From: an uncultured Desulfovibrio sp.
GTDB lineage: Bacteria; Desulfobacterota; Desulfovibrionia; Desulfovibrionales; Desulfovibrionaceae
Reading direction: 5' to 3'
DNA length: 30,853 bases
NCBI GenBank assembly: GCA_900553145.1
Contig: USCL01000009.1
Coordinates: 1-30,853 of the forward strand
The notes beneath the pieces are model-generated. The model saw only the letters and a list, made by a program, of their open reading frames with translations, was not told the DNA's origin and searched no databases. Each line of letters opens with the position of its first letter. The first letter of the stretch is position 1. Below are positions 1 through 8,120 of this stretch, piece after piece. The translations under genes and the position numbers were made by a program.

Positions 1-339
1 CTGACGACATATGACGGCTGCCTTGTCGGATATCCCGGCCCCCTCTGGAAGGAACTGGAAGAGCGTTTTGGCCGTCTCCGGAACAGTTCGAGGAAGATCC
101 GGGACTTTCGCCGTCTGGTGCTCGGCGGTGCCGAGGATCAGTCGTTCGACGCGCAAGGCAGGATACGCCTTTCCCGCGCGCACATGGAGTATGCCGGGCT
201 CGGGCACGACGCGGTCGTGGTCGGGCAGGGCGACAAGTTTGAAATATGGGATCAGGCCCGGTTCAAGGCTCTGCTCTCGCAGGACTTTGACGATGTGGCC
301 GATGAATTGGCTGAAAGCGGCATCGACTTTTCTTTTTAA
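1..339 (+). CDS. mraZ: Transcriptional regulator MraZ (5' end outside window)
   Basis: MraZ is a DNA-binding protein of the SpoVT/AbrB swapped-hairpin fold that usually heads the dcw cluster and represses its promoter. The frame is open from base 1 and ends at TAA 337-339, giving the last 112 residues; the start codon and the dcw promoter lie upstream of the window. The second family repeat is visible: the stretch beginning FDAQGRIRLS carries the D-x-x-G-R signature, followed by a hydrophobic VVVVGQGDKFEIWD strand typical of MraZ. The first repeat is mostly cut off. It is followed after 90 bases by rsmH, the usual partner. Recognition rests on motif plus gene order; no other family fits. Confidence 0.88.
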   Translation: MTTYDGCLVGYPGPLWKELEERFGRLRNSSRKIRDFRRLVLGGAEDQSFDAQGRIRLSRAHMEYAGLGHDAVVVGQGDKFEIWDQARFKALLSQDFDDVADELAESGIDFSF

Positions 340-429
340 AAATCCCCGGACACGCTGTTTTGCGACGTGCAGCCGGAACACGCCGGCCGCAGGGACGGCT
401 ATGCTTTTGCAGCAGGACGAAACGAACCG

Positions 430-1506
430 ATGAATTCCGATACCTCCATGCCTTCTCCTGAATCCGTACACATTTCCGTGTTGCTGAACGAAGCGGTGGA
501 CGCGCTGGCCCCCAAAGCGGGCGGGCGCTATCTCGACGGCACGGTCGGCATGGGCGGCCACTCGTTTGCCATCATGGAGCGCACCGGCGGCGAGGGTTTT
601 TTGTGCGGACTGGACAGGGACACCCAAGCCCTTGAGCTTGCGCGCATCCGTCTGGCGCCGTTCGGGGATCGCGTCCATCTTGTGCACACCCGCTACAGCG
701 GGTTCGAAGCCGCGCTGGACGGGATCGGCTGGGACGCCATCGACGGCGCGCTCATCGACATCGGCGTGTCTTCGCTCCAGATCGATTCGGCGGAACGCGG
801 CTTCAGCTTCAGCTCCGACGGGCCCCTCGACATGCGTATGGACCGTGATTCCGAAGAATTGCCGGTGAGCCGCCTTGTGAACCGCGCCAAGCTTGAGGAT
901 CTGAAGGACATCATCGAACGCTACGGCGAGGACCCGCAGGCCGGGCGCATCGCGCGGGCCATCGTGGAGGCCCGGGTGCGCAAGCCCATCGAGACCACCG
1001 GCGAACTGGCGGCCCTTGTGGAGCGCGCCTATCCGGCGGCATGGCGGGCCAAGGCCCGGAACCATCCCGCCACGCGCACGTTTCAGGCGCTGCGCATGGC
1101 GGTCAACGACGAGATCGGCGAGCTGGAACGGTTCCTCGACGCCATCCTCGGCCGGTTGAAGCCGGGCGGGCGCGTCGCTGTCATTTCCTTCCATTCATTG
1201 GAGGATCGGGTGGTGAAGCACCGCATGAAGGCATGGGCGCAGGGTTGCATCTGCCCCAAGCACATCCCCGTGTGCGTGTGCCGTCACGAGCCGGAAGCCC
1301 TGCTGGTGACCCCGAAGCCCATTTGCCCTTCCGAACGGGAACTGATGCTGAACCCCCGCGCGGGCAGCGCCAAGCTGCGCGTGGCGGAAAAGCTGGATCC
1401 TCAGGCGCGGCGGGCTGACGAGGAATCCGGCGAAGAGGCCGCGCGCCTGCGGTACGAAGCCAAGCGCGCCGCGCGCATGGCCCGGCACGGGCGGGAGCGG
1501 GCATGA
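430..1506 (+). CDS. rsmH: 16S rRNA (cytosine(1402)-N(4))-methyltransferase RsmH
   Basis: RsmH (MraW) uses S-adenosylmethionine to methylate N4 of C1402 in the decoding centre of 16S rRNA. At 358 residues it is slightly longer than the usual 310-330 because of a basic C-terminal tail. Visible motifs are the SAM-binding glycine loop DGTVGMGGHS (residues 36-45), LCGLDRD, LIDIGVSSLQ, the RGFSFSSDGPLDMRMD block, HPATRTFQALRMAVN, and VISFHSLEDRVVK, all diagnostic of the family. An upstream in-frame ATG exists at 367. I chose ATG 430 because homology starts just after it (VHISVLLNEAVD) and the extra 21 residues look like translated leader. The stop overlaps the ftsL start in an ATGA, so the two are translationally coupled. 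Confidence 0.95.
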   Translation: MNSDTSMPSPESVHISVLLNEAVDALAPKAGGRYLDGTVGMGGHSFAIMERTGGEGFLCGLDRDTQALELARIRLAPFGDRVHLVHTRYSGFEAALDGIGWDAIDGALIDIGVSSLQIDSAERGFSFSSDGPLDMRMDRDSEELPVSRLVNRAKLEDLKDIIERYGEDPQAGRIARAIVEARVRKPIETTGELAALVERAYPAAWRAKARNHPATRTFQALRMAVNDEIGELERFLDAILGRLKPGGRVAVISFHSLEDRVVKHRMKAWAQGCICPKHIPVCVCRHEPEALLVTPKPICPSERELMLNPRAGSAKLRVAEKLDPQARRADEESGEEAARLRYEAKRAARMARHGRERA

Positions 1507-1808
1507 GCCAAATGTCGTCGAGCGGCTGGCTGCTGGCCTTCATCATTTCGCTGCTGCTGAGCCTGCTTATGGGGCTCGCGCTGGTGTGGCTCAGCATCGA
1601 ACGGACGGATAAGGCGTACTCCATCCGTCAGATCAGGAATGAGGTGGAGCAGCGTTCCGTCCTCAAAACCAAACTTGAAGTGGAACGGGATAGGCTGCTG
1701 GCTCCGCATGTACTGCGCCGTAAAGCCATCCAGCTCGGCATGAGCGAAGCCAAACCCGGCCAGATCCGGCGGATGCCCGATCCGGGCCCCGAAGCCGGGG
1801 TACAATAG
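1503..1808 (+). CDS. ftsL: Cell division protein FtsL-like
   Basis: This is a 101-residue bitopic membrane protein. A short polar N-terminus is followed by one strong transmembrane helix (about residues 9-31, rich in Leu and Ile) and then a charged periplasmic segment with heptad-like spacing (about 35-70), as expected for the FtsL coiled coil that pairs with FtsB and recruits FtsQ and FtsI at the septum. FtsL sequences diverge strongly, so the call rests mainly on topology, size and position between rsmH and ftsI. It starts in the ATGA overlap with rsmH. The 33-base gap to ftsI holds a purine-rich ribosome site for the next gene. Confidence 0.8.
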   Translation: MSQMSSSGWLLAFIISLLLSLLMGLALVWLSIERTDKAYSIRQIRNEVEQRSVLKTKLEVERDRLLAPHVLRRKAIQLGMSEAKPGQIRRMPDPGPEAGVQ

Positions 1809-1841
1809 CCTCCGCCCGAGCGGGTTAGGGGTCAGGTTTCT

Positions 1842-3926
1842 ATGGCATATCTGGGCGCGCGCAAGCGCACGACTCGACAGTATTCTTCGCAGGCCGCCAA
1901 CCGACGTCGTTCGGAAGGCGGGCTTCGCGCGCGTTTTGCGTCCATTGACTGGAACAGCGTCCGATTCCGTACGGTGGCGGTGATTTTTTTCATCATCTGG
2001 GGCGCGCTGTGGGTCCGGGCCGGCTATGTCCAGCTTTGGGAAGGCCCCTTTCTCGCCGAGCGCGCGCGGCGGCAGCACATGGCCGCGGAAACCGTGGCCA
2101 TGCCCCGCGGCATGATCACCGACCGCAACGGCCATATCCTCGCCCGCAGCGTGGAGTGCTGTTCCGTATACGCGAATCCGAGCATCATCACGGATATTGA
2201 AGCCACGGCTACGACGCTGGCCGGGCTGCTCGGGCGTTCGGTCGATCAGATCAAGCCGCTGCTGGAAAAGAAGCGCAGTTTTGTGTGGCTTGCCCGCCGC
2301 GTGGACGACGCCACGGCCGAGGCCATCCGGCAGGCGGATCTTACCGGCGTTGAGCTGTCCCGCGAGTTCGAGCGCATTTACCCCTACCGGCAGGTGGCCG
2401 GCCAGCTGCTCGGGTTTGTCGGCATGGACGGCAAGGGGCTTGAGGGCGTTGAGCGTTCCTTTGACGAGCAGCTTGGCGGCCTTTCCGTGCGTCAGGCCGT
2501 GCGGCGCGACGCGTCGGGCCGCGAATTTTACGTGAACAGCAATTATGAGGCGCAGCCCGCTGATGATGTGCATCTGACCCTTGATTTGCAGGTGCAGTCC
2601 ATCGCCGAGGAAGAGATCGCCAAGGCCGTCGCCGAATATGGCGCGAAATGGGGCGGCGTGCTTGTGGTGGATGTGGCCGCCGGGGATATCCTCGCATGGG
2701 CGCAGTTCCCGTTCTTCAACCCCAATTCCTATAACCAGTACCGTCCGAGCGAATACCGCAACCGTCTGGCGCAGGATGCGCTGGAGCCGGGTTCCACGTT
2801 CAAGCCGTTCCTGATCGCGTCGGCGCTTCAGGAAGGGGTCGTCACCCGCGACACGACCTTCAACTGTGAAAACGGCGTGTGGAAAAGCCGGTATATCACC
2901 ATCCGGGACGACAGCCGCCCGAAGCAGAACATCCAGAGCGTGACGAAGATCCTCGCCAACTCGAGCAACATCGGCTGCGGCAAGATCGGTCTGGAGCTCG
3001 GCGCGGTCAAGTACCAGCGTTACCTTTCCCGGCTTGGTTTCGGCGAACGCACGAGTGTCCAGCTTGCCGAGAGCCGCGGCATCCTGCGCCCGGCGCGGGA
3101 GTGGAGCGAGGCCGACCTCATTTCGTCCTCGTTCGGGCAGAGCCTCTCGGTCACGGTGCTCCAGATGGCGCAAGGGTATCTGACGCTTGCCAATGAAGGG
3201 GTGTACAAGCCCTTGCGGCTTGTCCTCACCGATGACGTGGGCGGCGGGGATCAGCGTATTTTTTCCAAGGCCACCACGCGGGAAGTCCTTTCCATGATGC
3301 GTGAGGTGGTTGACGAGGGCACGGGCAGGCGCGCCGCCATCCCCGGCGTGTCCGTGGCGGGCAAGACCGGGACGGCGCAGAAGGCGTTCCGCGGGAAGTA
3401 CGGCGGGGAGCGTACGGCGTCGTTCGTGGGGCTCGTGCCCGCCGAAAAGCCGCAATACCTCGTGGTCATTTTTATTGACGAACCGTCGAAAGTGAAATAC
3501 GGCGGCGTGATCGCCGCGCCGGTGTTCAAGGCCGTCACTTCGCGGGTCATGGCCTATCACGGTTCGCTGCCGGATCCCGGCGCGCTGACCCCGGCGCAGG
3601 CCAAGGCGCGGGAGAAGGCCGAAGCCCGGGCCCGCGCCCGGGAAGTACGGCGCGGGAGCAAGGAAAAGACCGTGCTCGGCGAGTACCGCAGCGAGTTGGC
3701 GACAAAGAAGACGGCGTTGCCGGTCCGGGATTCCGGGACGGTCCCGGACGTGGTGGGGCAGTCCGTGCGGCGGGCTGTCGAGATGTTCGCCCGGCAGGGG
3801 CTTGTCCCTGTCATCAAGGGCAATGGTTCAAGAGTGGTACGACAAACGCCGGAACCGGGCGTGCGTTGGGCGGGGAAGGATTCGGCCCCCACGTCATGCG
3901 TTCTTTGGCTTTCGGAGCAGGAATAA
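1842..3926 (+). CDS. ftsI: Septal peptidoglycan transpeptidase FtsI (PBP3) with C-terminal PASTA domain
   Basis: FtsI is the division-specific class B penicillin-binding protein that cross-links septal peptidoglycan in the periplasm. The 694 residues show a basic cytoplasmic N-terminus, one membrane anchor (about 41-62), the PBP dimerisation domain (RGMITDRNG near its start), and the transpeptidase domain with all three catalytic motifs: S318-T-F-K321 (the acylated serine), S374-S-N376 and K508-T-G510. A highly charged linker rich in Ala, Arg, Glu and Lys (about 585-630) leads to a single PASTA repeat (about 633-693, starting TVPDVVGQSV). PASTA modules bind muropeptide or beta-lactam-like ligands in other proteins. 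The ribosome site GGGTTAGGGG lies upstream of ATG 1842. The stop TAA shares its last A with the murE start. Confidence 0.95.
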   Translation: MAYLGARKRTTRQYSSQAANRRRSEGGLRARFASIDWNSVRFRTVAVIFFIIWGALWVRAGYVQLWEGPFLAERARRQHMAAETVAMPRGMITDRNGHILARSVECCSVYANPSIITDIEATATTLAGLLGRSVDQIKPLLEKKRSFVWLARRVDDATAEAIRQADLTGVELSREFERIYPYRQVAGQLLGFVGMDGKGLEGVERSFDEQLGGLSVRQAVRRDASGREFYVNSNYEAQPADDVHLTLDLQVQSIAEEEIAKAVAEYGAKWGGVLVVDVAAGDILAWAQFPFFNPNSYNQYRPSEYRNRLAQDALEPGSTFKPFLIASALQEGVVTRDTTFNCENGVWKSRYITIRDDSRPKQNIQSVTKILANSSNIGCGKIGLELGAVKYQRYLSRLGFGERTSVQLAESRGILRPAREWSEADLISSSFGQSLSVTVLQMAQGYLTLANEGVYKPLRLVLTDDVGGGDQRIFSKATTREVLSMMREVVDEGTGRRAAIPGVSVAGKTGTAQKAFRGKYGGERTASFVGLVPAEKPQYLVVIFIDEPSKVKYGGVIAAPVFKAVTSRVMAYHGSLPDPGALTPAQAKAREKAEARARAREVRRGSKEKTVLGEYRSELATKKTALPVRDSGTVPDVVGQSVRRAVEMFARQGLVPVIKGNGSRVVRQTPEPGVRWAGKDSAPTSCVLWLSEQE

Positions 3927-5380
3927 TGGGAATGTATCCGCTTTCGTTACTGGAATCCCGCGTGGCCGCGCAGGGGATGGAGTTGTGCATCGACTCCCGC
4001 AAGGCGACCCCCGGCTGTGTTTTTGTGGCTCTGCCCGGCGGCAGCGCCGACGGCTCTCAGTTCATCGCCGACGCCGTGGCCCGGGGAGCTGGATATGTGG
4101 TCTGCCGCCCCGAATCCGCCGGGAACTGCGGCGAAGCGGAAGTCGTCGACTGCGCCGATCCCCGTCAGGCCCTCGGGCTGTTGGCCCGCGCCCGGTACGG
4201 CACGGCTTCCCTCCCGTTCCCCGTGGTCGGCGTGACCGGGACCAACGGCAAGACCACCACGACCTATCTGCTCGATCATCTGTTTGCCTCCGCCGGGAAG
4301 AAGACCGGCGTGCTCGGCACCGTTTCCTACCGCTGGCCGGGGCATCATGAGGACGCGCCCATGACCACCCCGGACTGCCTCGACGTGCACACCATGCTGG
4401 CCGACATGCGGGCTTCCGATGTGGACATGGCCTTCATGGAAGTTTCCTCGCACGCGCTGGATCAGGACCGCGTGGCGGGCATCGACTTCGGCGGGGCGGT
4501 ATTCTCGAACCTGACGCAGGATCATCTCGACTACCATCACGACATGGAGACGTATTTCAAGGCGAAGGCCAAGCTGTTCCTCGACGGGCACGGCAAGCCT
4601 TTCGCGGATCGCGTGATGGCCATCGGTACGGACAATCCGTGGGGCGCGCGTCTGGCGGGCATGGTTCCCGGGGCCATCGGCTTTGGCCTGACCTCCCCCG
4701 GCGCTTCCGGGCGTTACCTTGAGGGCAAAGTCCTTTCCAGCACGACCGCCGGATTGCGCCTGCACGCCCGTTTTGAGGGCCGCGAATGGGAATTCGCATC
4801 GCCGCTGGTGGGCAATTACAATGCGGAAAACCTGCTTGCCGTGCAGGCCGTCGCCCTTGGGTTCGGCCTTGATCCCGAAGCGTTCCGCTGTTTCGAATCG
4901 TTCTGCGGGGTGCCGGGCCGTCTGGAACGTATCCTCAATCCCCAGAATCTCGACGTGTTCGTGGACTACGCGCATACGCCCGACGCGCTGGTCAATGTCC
5001 TCAATGCACTGCGCGGGGCGGGCTTCAAGCGCATCGTCACCGTGTTCGGCTGCGGCGGCAACCGCGACCGCGCCAAGCGCCCGCTTATGGGCGAGGCCGT
5101 GGCCAAGCTGTCCGACGTGGCCGTGCTGACTTCCGACAATCCGCGCCATGAGGACCCCGAGGCGATCATGGCCGACGTCATGCCCGGCCTCGCCGGTGCC
5201 GCCGAGGTCTTCGCGGATCCCGATCGCCGCCGGGCCATCGAAAAGGGCCTTTCGATCGTGCACCCCGGCGATGCCCTGCTCATCGCGGGCAAGGGGCACG
5301 AGAGCACGCAGCAGATCGGCGACGTGAAACATCCGTTCAGCGATCAGCAGACCGTCCGGGAGATTCTGGGATGCGCCTGA
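3926..5380 (+). CDS. murE: UDP-MurNAc-L-Ala-D-Glu:meso-DAP ligase MurE
   Basis: MurE adds the third residue of the peptidoglycan stem peptide in the cytoplasm using ATP. The 484-residue protein has the Mur ligase layout: an N-terminal UDP-binding domain (IDSRKATPGCVFVAL), the central ATPase with P-loop GTNGKTT (residues 105-111), and the C-terminal domain with D404-N-P-R407. The DNPR motif is the established marker of meso-diaminopimelate specificity, as opposed to lysine. The frame extends upstream into ftsI, but ATG 3926 is preferred: it sits in a TAATG stop/start overlap with the purine-rich GGAGCAGGA just before it. The 3' end overlaps murF by 10 bases. Confidence 0.95.
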   Translation: MGMYPLSLLESRVAAQGMELCIDSRKATPGCVFVALPGGSADGSQFIADAVARGAGYVVCRPESAGNCGEAEVVDCADPRQALGLLARARYGTASLPFPVVGVTGTNGKTTTTYLLDHLFASAGKKTGVLGTVSYRWPGHHEDAPMTTPDCLDVHTMLADMRASDVDMAFMEVSSHALDQDRVAGIDFGGAVFSNLTQDHLDYHHDMETYFKAKAKLFLDGHGKPFADRVMAIGTDNPWGARLAGMVPGAIGFGLTSPGASGRYLEGKVLSSTTAGLRLHARFEGREWEFASPLVGNYNAENLLAVQAVALGFGLDPEAFRCFESFCGVPGRLERILNPQNLDVFVDYAHTPDALVNVLNALRGAGFKRIVTVFGCGGNRDRAKRPLMGEAVAKLSDVAVLTSDNPRHEDPEAIMADVMPGLAGAAEVFADPDRRRAIEKGLSIVHPGDALLIAGKGHESTQQIGDVKHPFSDQQTVREILGCA

Positions 5381-6795
5381 GCCTTGAAGACATCGTCCGG
5401 GCCGTCGGCGGTTCCCTCGTCGCAGGGGCGTCCATGCCTTCCGGCCCCGTCGTCGGCGTGGGCACGGACAGCCGTGCGGTAACGCCCGGTTCCCTGTTCG
5501 TCTGCATCCCCGGCGAAACGTTCGACGGGCACGATTTCGCGGGCAAGGCCGCCGAATCCGGGGCCGCCGCACTGCTCGCCTCGCGCAATCCTTTTGACGG
5601 CGTGCCGCCCGTTCCGGTCGTCCTCGTGGACGACACGGTGGCGGCGCTGGGCCGTCTGGCGCATGACTGGCGCAAGCGTCTCGGGCCGGACACTCGCGTC
5701 GTCGGGCTCACCGGCACCTCGGGCAAGACCTCGGTCAAGGAGCTGCTCGCGCAGGTGCTGAGCCGCCGCGGGAAGACCGCCAAGACCCGTATGAATCTGA
5801 ACAACCAGATCGGTCTGCCCCTGTCCATGCTGGCGGCGGACGGAGACGAGGCGTTCTGGGTCATGGAGGCGGGCATCAGCCACCCCAACGACATGGACGA
5901 ACTCGGTTCCGTTCTTGAACCCGATTTCGGCCTGATCCTCAACGTCGGCCCGGGGCATGCCGCAGGGCTGGGGGATCGTGGCACAGCACACTATAAGTCG
6001 AAGCTGCTCTCGTATCTCGCACCGGGCGGAACCGCCATCGTCAGCGCCGACTACCCCGACCTCGTGCGTGAAGCCCGCGCCGTGCGTCAGGAGCTGGTCT
6101 TTTTCTCCACCACGGGCCGTCAGGTGGAATACCGCGCGGCCTACGTGGTGCCCGCTGGCGAGGACAAGGGGCTGTTCCGGCTGTGGCTGGACGGCGTTTC
6201 CGTGGATGTGGAGGCTCCCTTCCGTGGGGCGTTCGGCGCTGAAAACGTCATCGCGGTCGCGGCCGTGGCGCACCGTTTGGGCCTGACCGCCGAGGAAATC
6301 GCCGCGGGGTTCGTCGGGGTCGTACTCCCGAAGCAGCGTTTCGCCTGTTCCAGGGCGGGCGGCTGGATGGTGATCGACGACAGCTACAACGCGAACCCGC
6401 TGTCCTTTTCCCGGATGCTGGACGCCGCCGCCGAAATGGCGGGGGATCGGTCCGACCGTCCGCTGGTATGCGTGCTCGGGGAAATGGGCGAACTCGGTTC
6501 GCTCGCCGAGGATGAGCACCACAATCTGGGCCGCCACGTCGCGGAGGTCAAGCCGCGTCTGGTCTGCTGGAAGGGCGGGCATCGGGACGCGTTTGAAGCC
6601 GGATTGAAGGCCGGGCGCTACAACGGCGCATTCTGTCCGGTGACGTCCGCCGAGGACATGTTCAAGGGCCTCGCCGCCTGCGATCTCGGCAGCGGCGGAG
6701 GCGTGATCCTGTTCAAGGGGTCGCGTTCGAACAAGCTGGAAACATTGGTCAACGCCTTTACGGAGGCGCAGGCGGGAGAACCCCATGCTGTATAA
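5371..6795 (+). CDS. murF: UDP-MurNAc-tripeptide:D-Ala-D-Ala ligase MurF
   Basis: MurF completes the cytoplasmic UDP-MurNAc-pentapeptide by adding D-Ala-D-Ala with ATP. The 474 residues show the N-terminal uridine-binding domain (GTDSRAVTPGSLFVCIPG), the ATPase P-loop TGTSGKTS (114-121), the NNQIGLP segment, the MEAGISHPNDM block and a C-terminal DDSYNANPLSF motif, all characteristic of MurF rather than MurC, MurD or MurE. The GTSGKT form of the P-loop, with Ser in place of Asn, is common in MurF. It overlaps murE by 10 bases and mraY by 11 bases, which supports co-translation. Confidence 0.95.
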   Translation: MRLSLEDIVRAVGGSLVAGASMPSGPVVGVGTDSRAVTPGSLFVCIPGETFDGHDFAGKAAESGAAALLASRNPFDGVPPVPVVLVDDTVAALGRLAHDWRKRLGPDTRVVGLTGTSGKTSVKELLAQVLSRRGKTAKTRMNLNNQIGLPLSMLAADGDEAFWVMEAGISHPNDMDELGSVLEPDFGLILNVGPGHAAGLGDRGTAHYKSKLLSYLAPGGTAIVSADYPDLVREARAVRQELVFFSTTGRQVEYRAAYVVPAGEDKGLFRLWLDGVSVDVEAPFRGAFGAENVIAVAAVAHRLGLTAEEIAAGFVGVVLPKQRFACSRAGGWMVIDDSYNANPLSFSRMLDAAAEMAGDRSDRPLVCVLGEMGELGSLAEDEHHNLGRHVAEVKPRLVCWKGGHRDAFEAGLKAGRYNGAFCPVTSAEDMFKGLAACDLGSGGGVILFKGSRSNKLETLVNAFTEAQAGEPHAV

Positions 6796-7861
6796 CCTGC
6801 TGTATCCGTTGAGCGTTGATTATTCCGTCCTCAACATTTTCAAATATATTACCTTCCGTTCCGCGTGGGCGCTCGTGACGGCGCTTGCGGTGAGCATCCT
6901 TGTCGGGCCCTATTTTATCCGTTGGCTTCAGGCCATCAAGTGCCGTCAGGAAATCCTCAAGGAAGTGAAGGCGCACCAGTGCAAGGCCGGGACCCCCACG
7001 ATGGGCGGCCTGCTCATTGTGTTCGCGGTGAGCGTGAGCGTGCTGCTGTGGGCGGATCTGACCAACGCCTATGTGTGGATGACCATGCTGGTGTTCATCG
7101 GTTTTTCCGCGGTGGGCTTTGTCGACGATTTCATGAAGGTCTCCCACCATCAGAACAAGGGGCTCAGCCCGCGCGCGAAGTTCGCCGGCCAGATGCTGGT
7201 GGCCGGGATCGCCATGCTCCTGCTGGTGTCGGAACCGGCTTATTCCACGCGGCTGGCGTTTCCGTTCTTCAAGACGCTGAACCCGGATCTCGGGTACTGG
7301 TACATCCCGTTCGCTATGCTGGTCATGGTGGGGACGTCCAACGCGGTGAACCTGACGGACGGGCTCGACGGGCTGGCCATCGGCCCGATGGTCGTCGCGG
7401 GGCTGGTGTTTTCGGTGTACATCTACATCACGGGCCACGTGCGGTTCGCGCAGTACCTGCAGCTTGAATACATCTCCGGCGTGGGCGAGGTCGCCGTCTT
7501 CTGCAGCGCGCTGGCGGGCGCGGGGCTTGGGTTCCTGTGGTTTAACGCCTACCCCGCCCAGATGTTCATGGGCGACGTGGGGTCGCTCGGGCTTGGCGGC
7601 GTGCTGGCCTTTCTCGCGGTGCTCTGCAAGCAGGAGCTGCTGCTCCTCATCGTGGGCGGCCTGTTCGTGGCCGAAACCCTCTCCGTGATCTTGCAGGTGA
7701 GCTATTTCAAGGCATCGGGCGGGAAGCGCATTTTCCGTATGGCCCCGTTGCACCATCATTATGAAATGAAGGGCATCCCGGAATCGAAGATCATCATCAG
7801 GTTCTGGATCATTTCTGTGATGCTCGGCCTGATCGCATTGTCGGCATTGAAGTTGAGATAG
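6785..7861 (+). CDS. mraY: Phospho-N-acetylmuramoyl-pentapeptide transferase MraY
   Basis: MraY transfers phospho-MurNAc-pentapeptide from UDP to undecaprenyl phosphate, making lipid I at the inner membrane. The 358-residue protein has about ten hydrophobic helices. Diagnostic loops are visible: KAGTPTMGG near residue 70, the Mg2+-binding DD of VDDFMKV, NLTDGLDGLA, the FMGDVGSLGLGG loop and the histidine-rich HHHYEMKG loop near the end. It begins inside the end of murF. It is the last cell-wall gene of this run: no murD follows, only a hairpin-rich spacer and a gene on the opposite strand. Confidence 0.96.
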   Translation: MLYNLLYPLSVDYSVLNIFKYITFRSAWALVTALAVSILVGPYFIRWLQAIKCRQEILKEVKAHQCKAGTPTMGGLLIVFAVSVSVLLWADLTNAYVWMTMLVFIGFSAVGFVDDFMKVSHHQNKGLSPRAKFAGQMLVAGIAMLLLVSEPAYSTRLAFPFFKTLNPDLGYWYIPFAMLVMVGTSNAVNLTDGLDGLAIGPMVVAGLVFSVYIYITGHVRFAQYLQLEYISGVGEVAVFCSALAGAGLGFLWFNAYPAQMFMGDVGSLGLGGVLAFLAVLCKQELLLLIVGGLFVAETLSVILQVSYFKASGGKRIFRMAPLHHHYEMKGIPESKIIIRFWIISVMLGLIALSALKLR

Positions 7862-7862
7862 T

Positions 7863-7934
7863 CTTGGGGAGGCGCCCCTTTTCTGGTTCAGAAGAAAGAA
7901 CGCCTTCTCAGTCCCCATCCTTTCCCTCCCCAAG
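7863..7934. repeat. Long-spaced inverted repeat after mraY (member of a palindromic family)
   Basis: Ten-base perfect arms CTTGGGGAGG (7863-7872) and CCTCCCCAAG (7925-7934) flank about 50 bases that themselves hold a smaller AGAAG/CTTCT repeat. The element begins two bases after the mraY stop. Arm sequence and context resemble the palindromes at 23428 and 26990, so I read it as a diverged copy of the same dispersed element. It could also terminate the dcw transcript, although no clear T-run follows. Confidence 0.5.
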
Positions 7935-8010
7935 GTTTTCGTAGCGAGGCGGGGGAAGGTTGTTCCTAAACCAATCGTAGAGAGAACTTCCCGGCGTGCT
8001 CGGAACCGCC

Positions 8011-8039
8011 GTGAACCGATTTCGCAGAAAACGGTTCAC
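8011..8039. repeat. Small inverted repeat
   Basis: Perfect 8-base arms GTGAACCG and CGGTTCAC enclose a 13-base spacer that can extend the stem by three T-A pairs after one mismatch. It lies in the 259-base gene-free stretch between mraY and the minus-strand EF-G-like gene. No U-tract follows on either strand, so function is unknown. Confidence 0.45.
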
Positions 8040-8072
8040 GGCGGCTTCGAGGGGGGTTGGGGGGAATCATTC

Positions 8073-8114
8073 CCTCCGGCGGGGTCAAGGGGCGGAGCCC
8101 CTTGCCGCCGGAGG
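8073..8114. terminator. Large GC-rich hairpin between convergent mraY and EF-G-like gene
   Basis: Outer arms CCTCCGGCGG (8073-8082) and CCGCCGGAGG (8105-8114) and inner arms CAAGGGGC (8086-8093) and GCCCCTTG (8097-8104) are perfect, with a GGT bulge and a GGA loop: 18 base pairs in total. It starts seven bases past the stop of the minus-strand gene and lies at the end of the plus-strand operon, the right place for a shared terminator. A proper U-tract is missing on both strands, so it may instead be a dispersed repeat that stabilises 3' ends. Its right arm recurs at 15714-15732. Confidence 0.55.
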
Positions 8115-8120
8115 CGTTCT

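Noticed and set aside
367..429. Longer N-termini for rsmH and likewise for HU (11447), dnaG (15707), rpoD (17415), EF-G (22215) and eutJ (29928)
   Set aside because: In each case family homology and a ribosome site fit the downstream ATG, and the extra residues read like translated leader or neighbouring gene.
1401..3560. Long open frame on the minus strand across rsmH, ftsL and ftsI
   Set aside because: It is antisense to three well-recognised genes, lacks a ribosome site and known motifs, and has the Arg/His/Gly/Pro-rich composition typical of shadow frames in GC-rich DNA.
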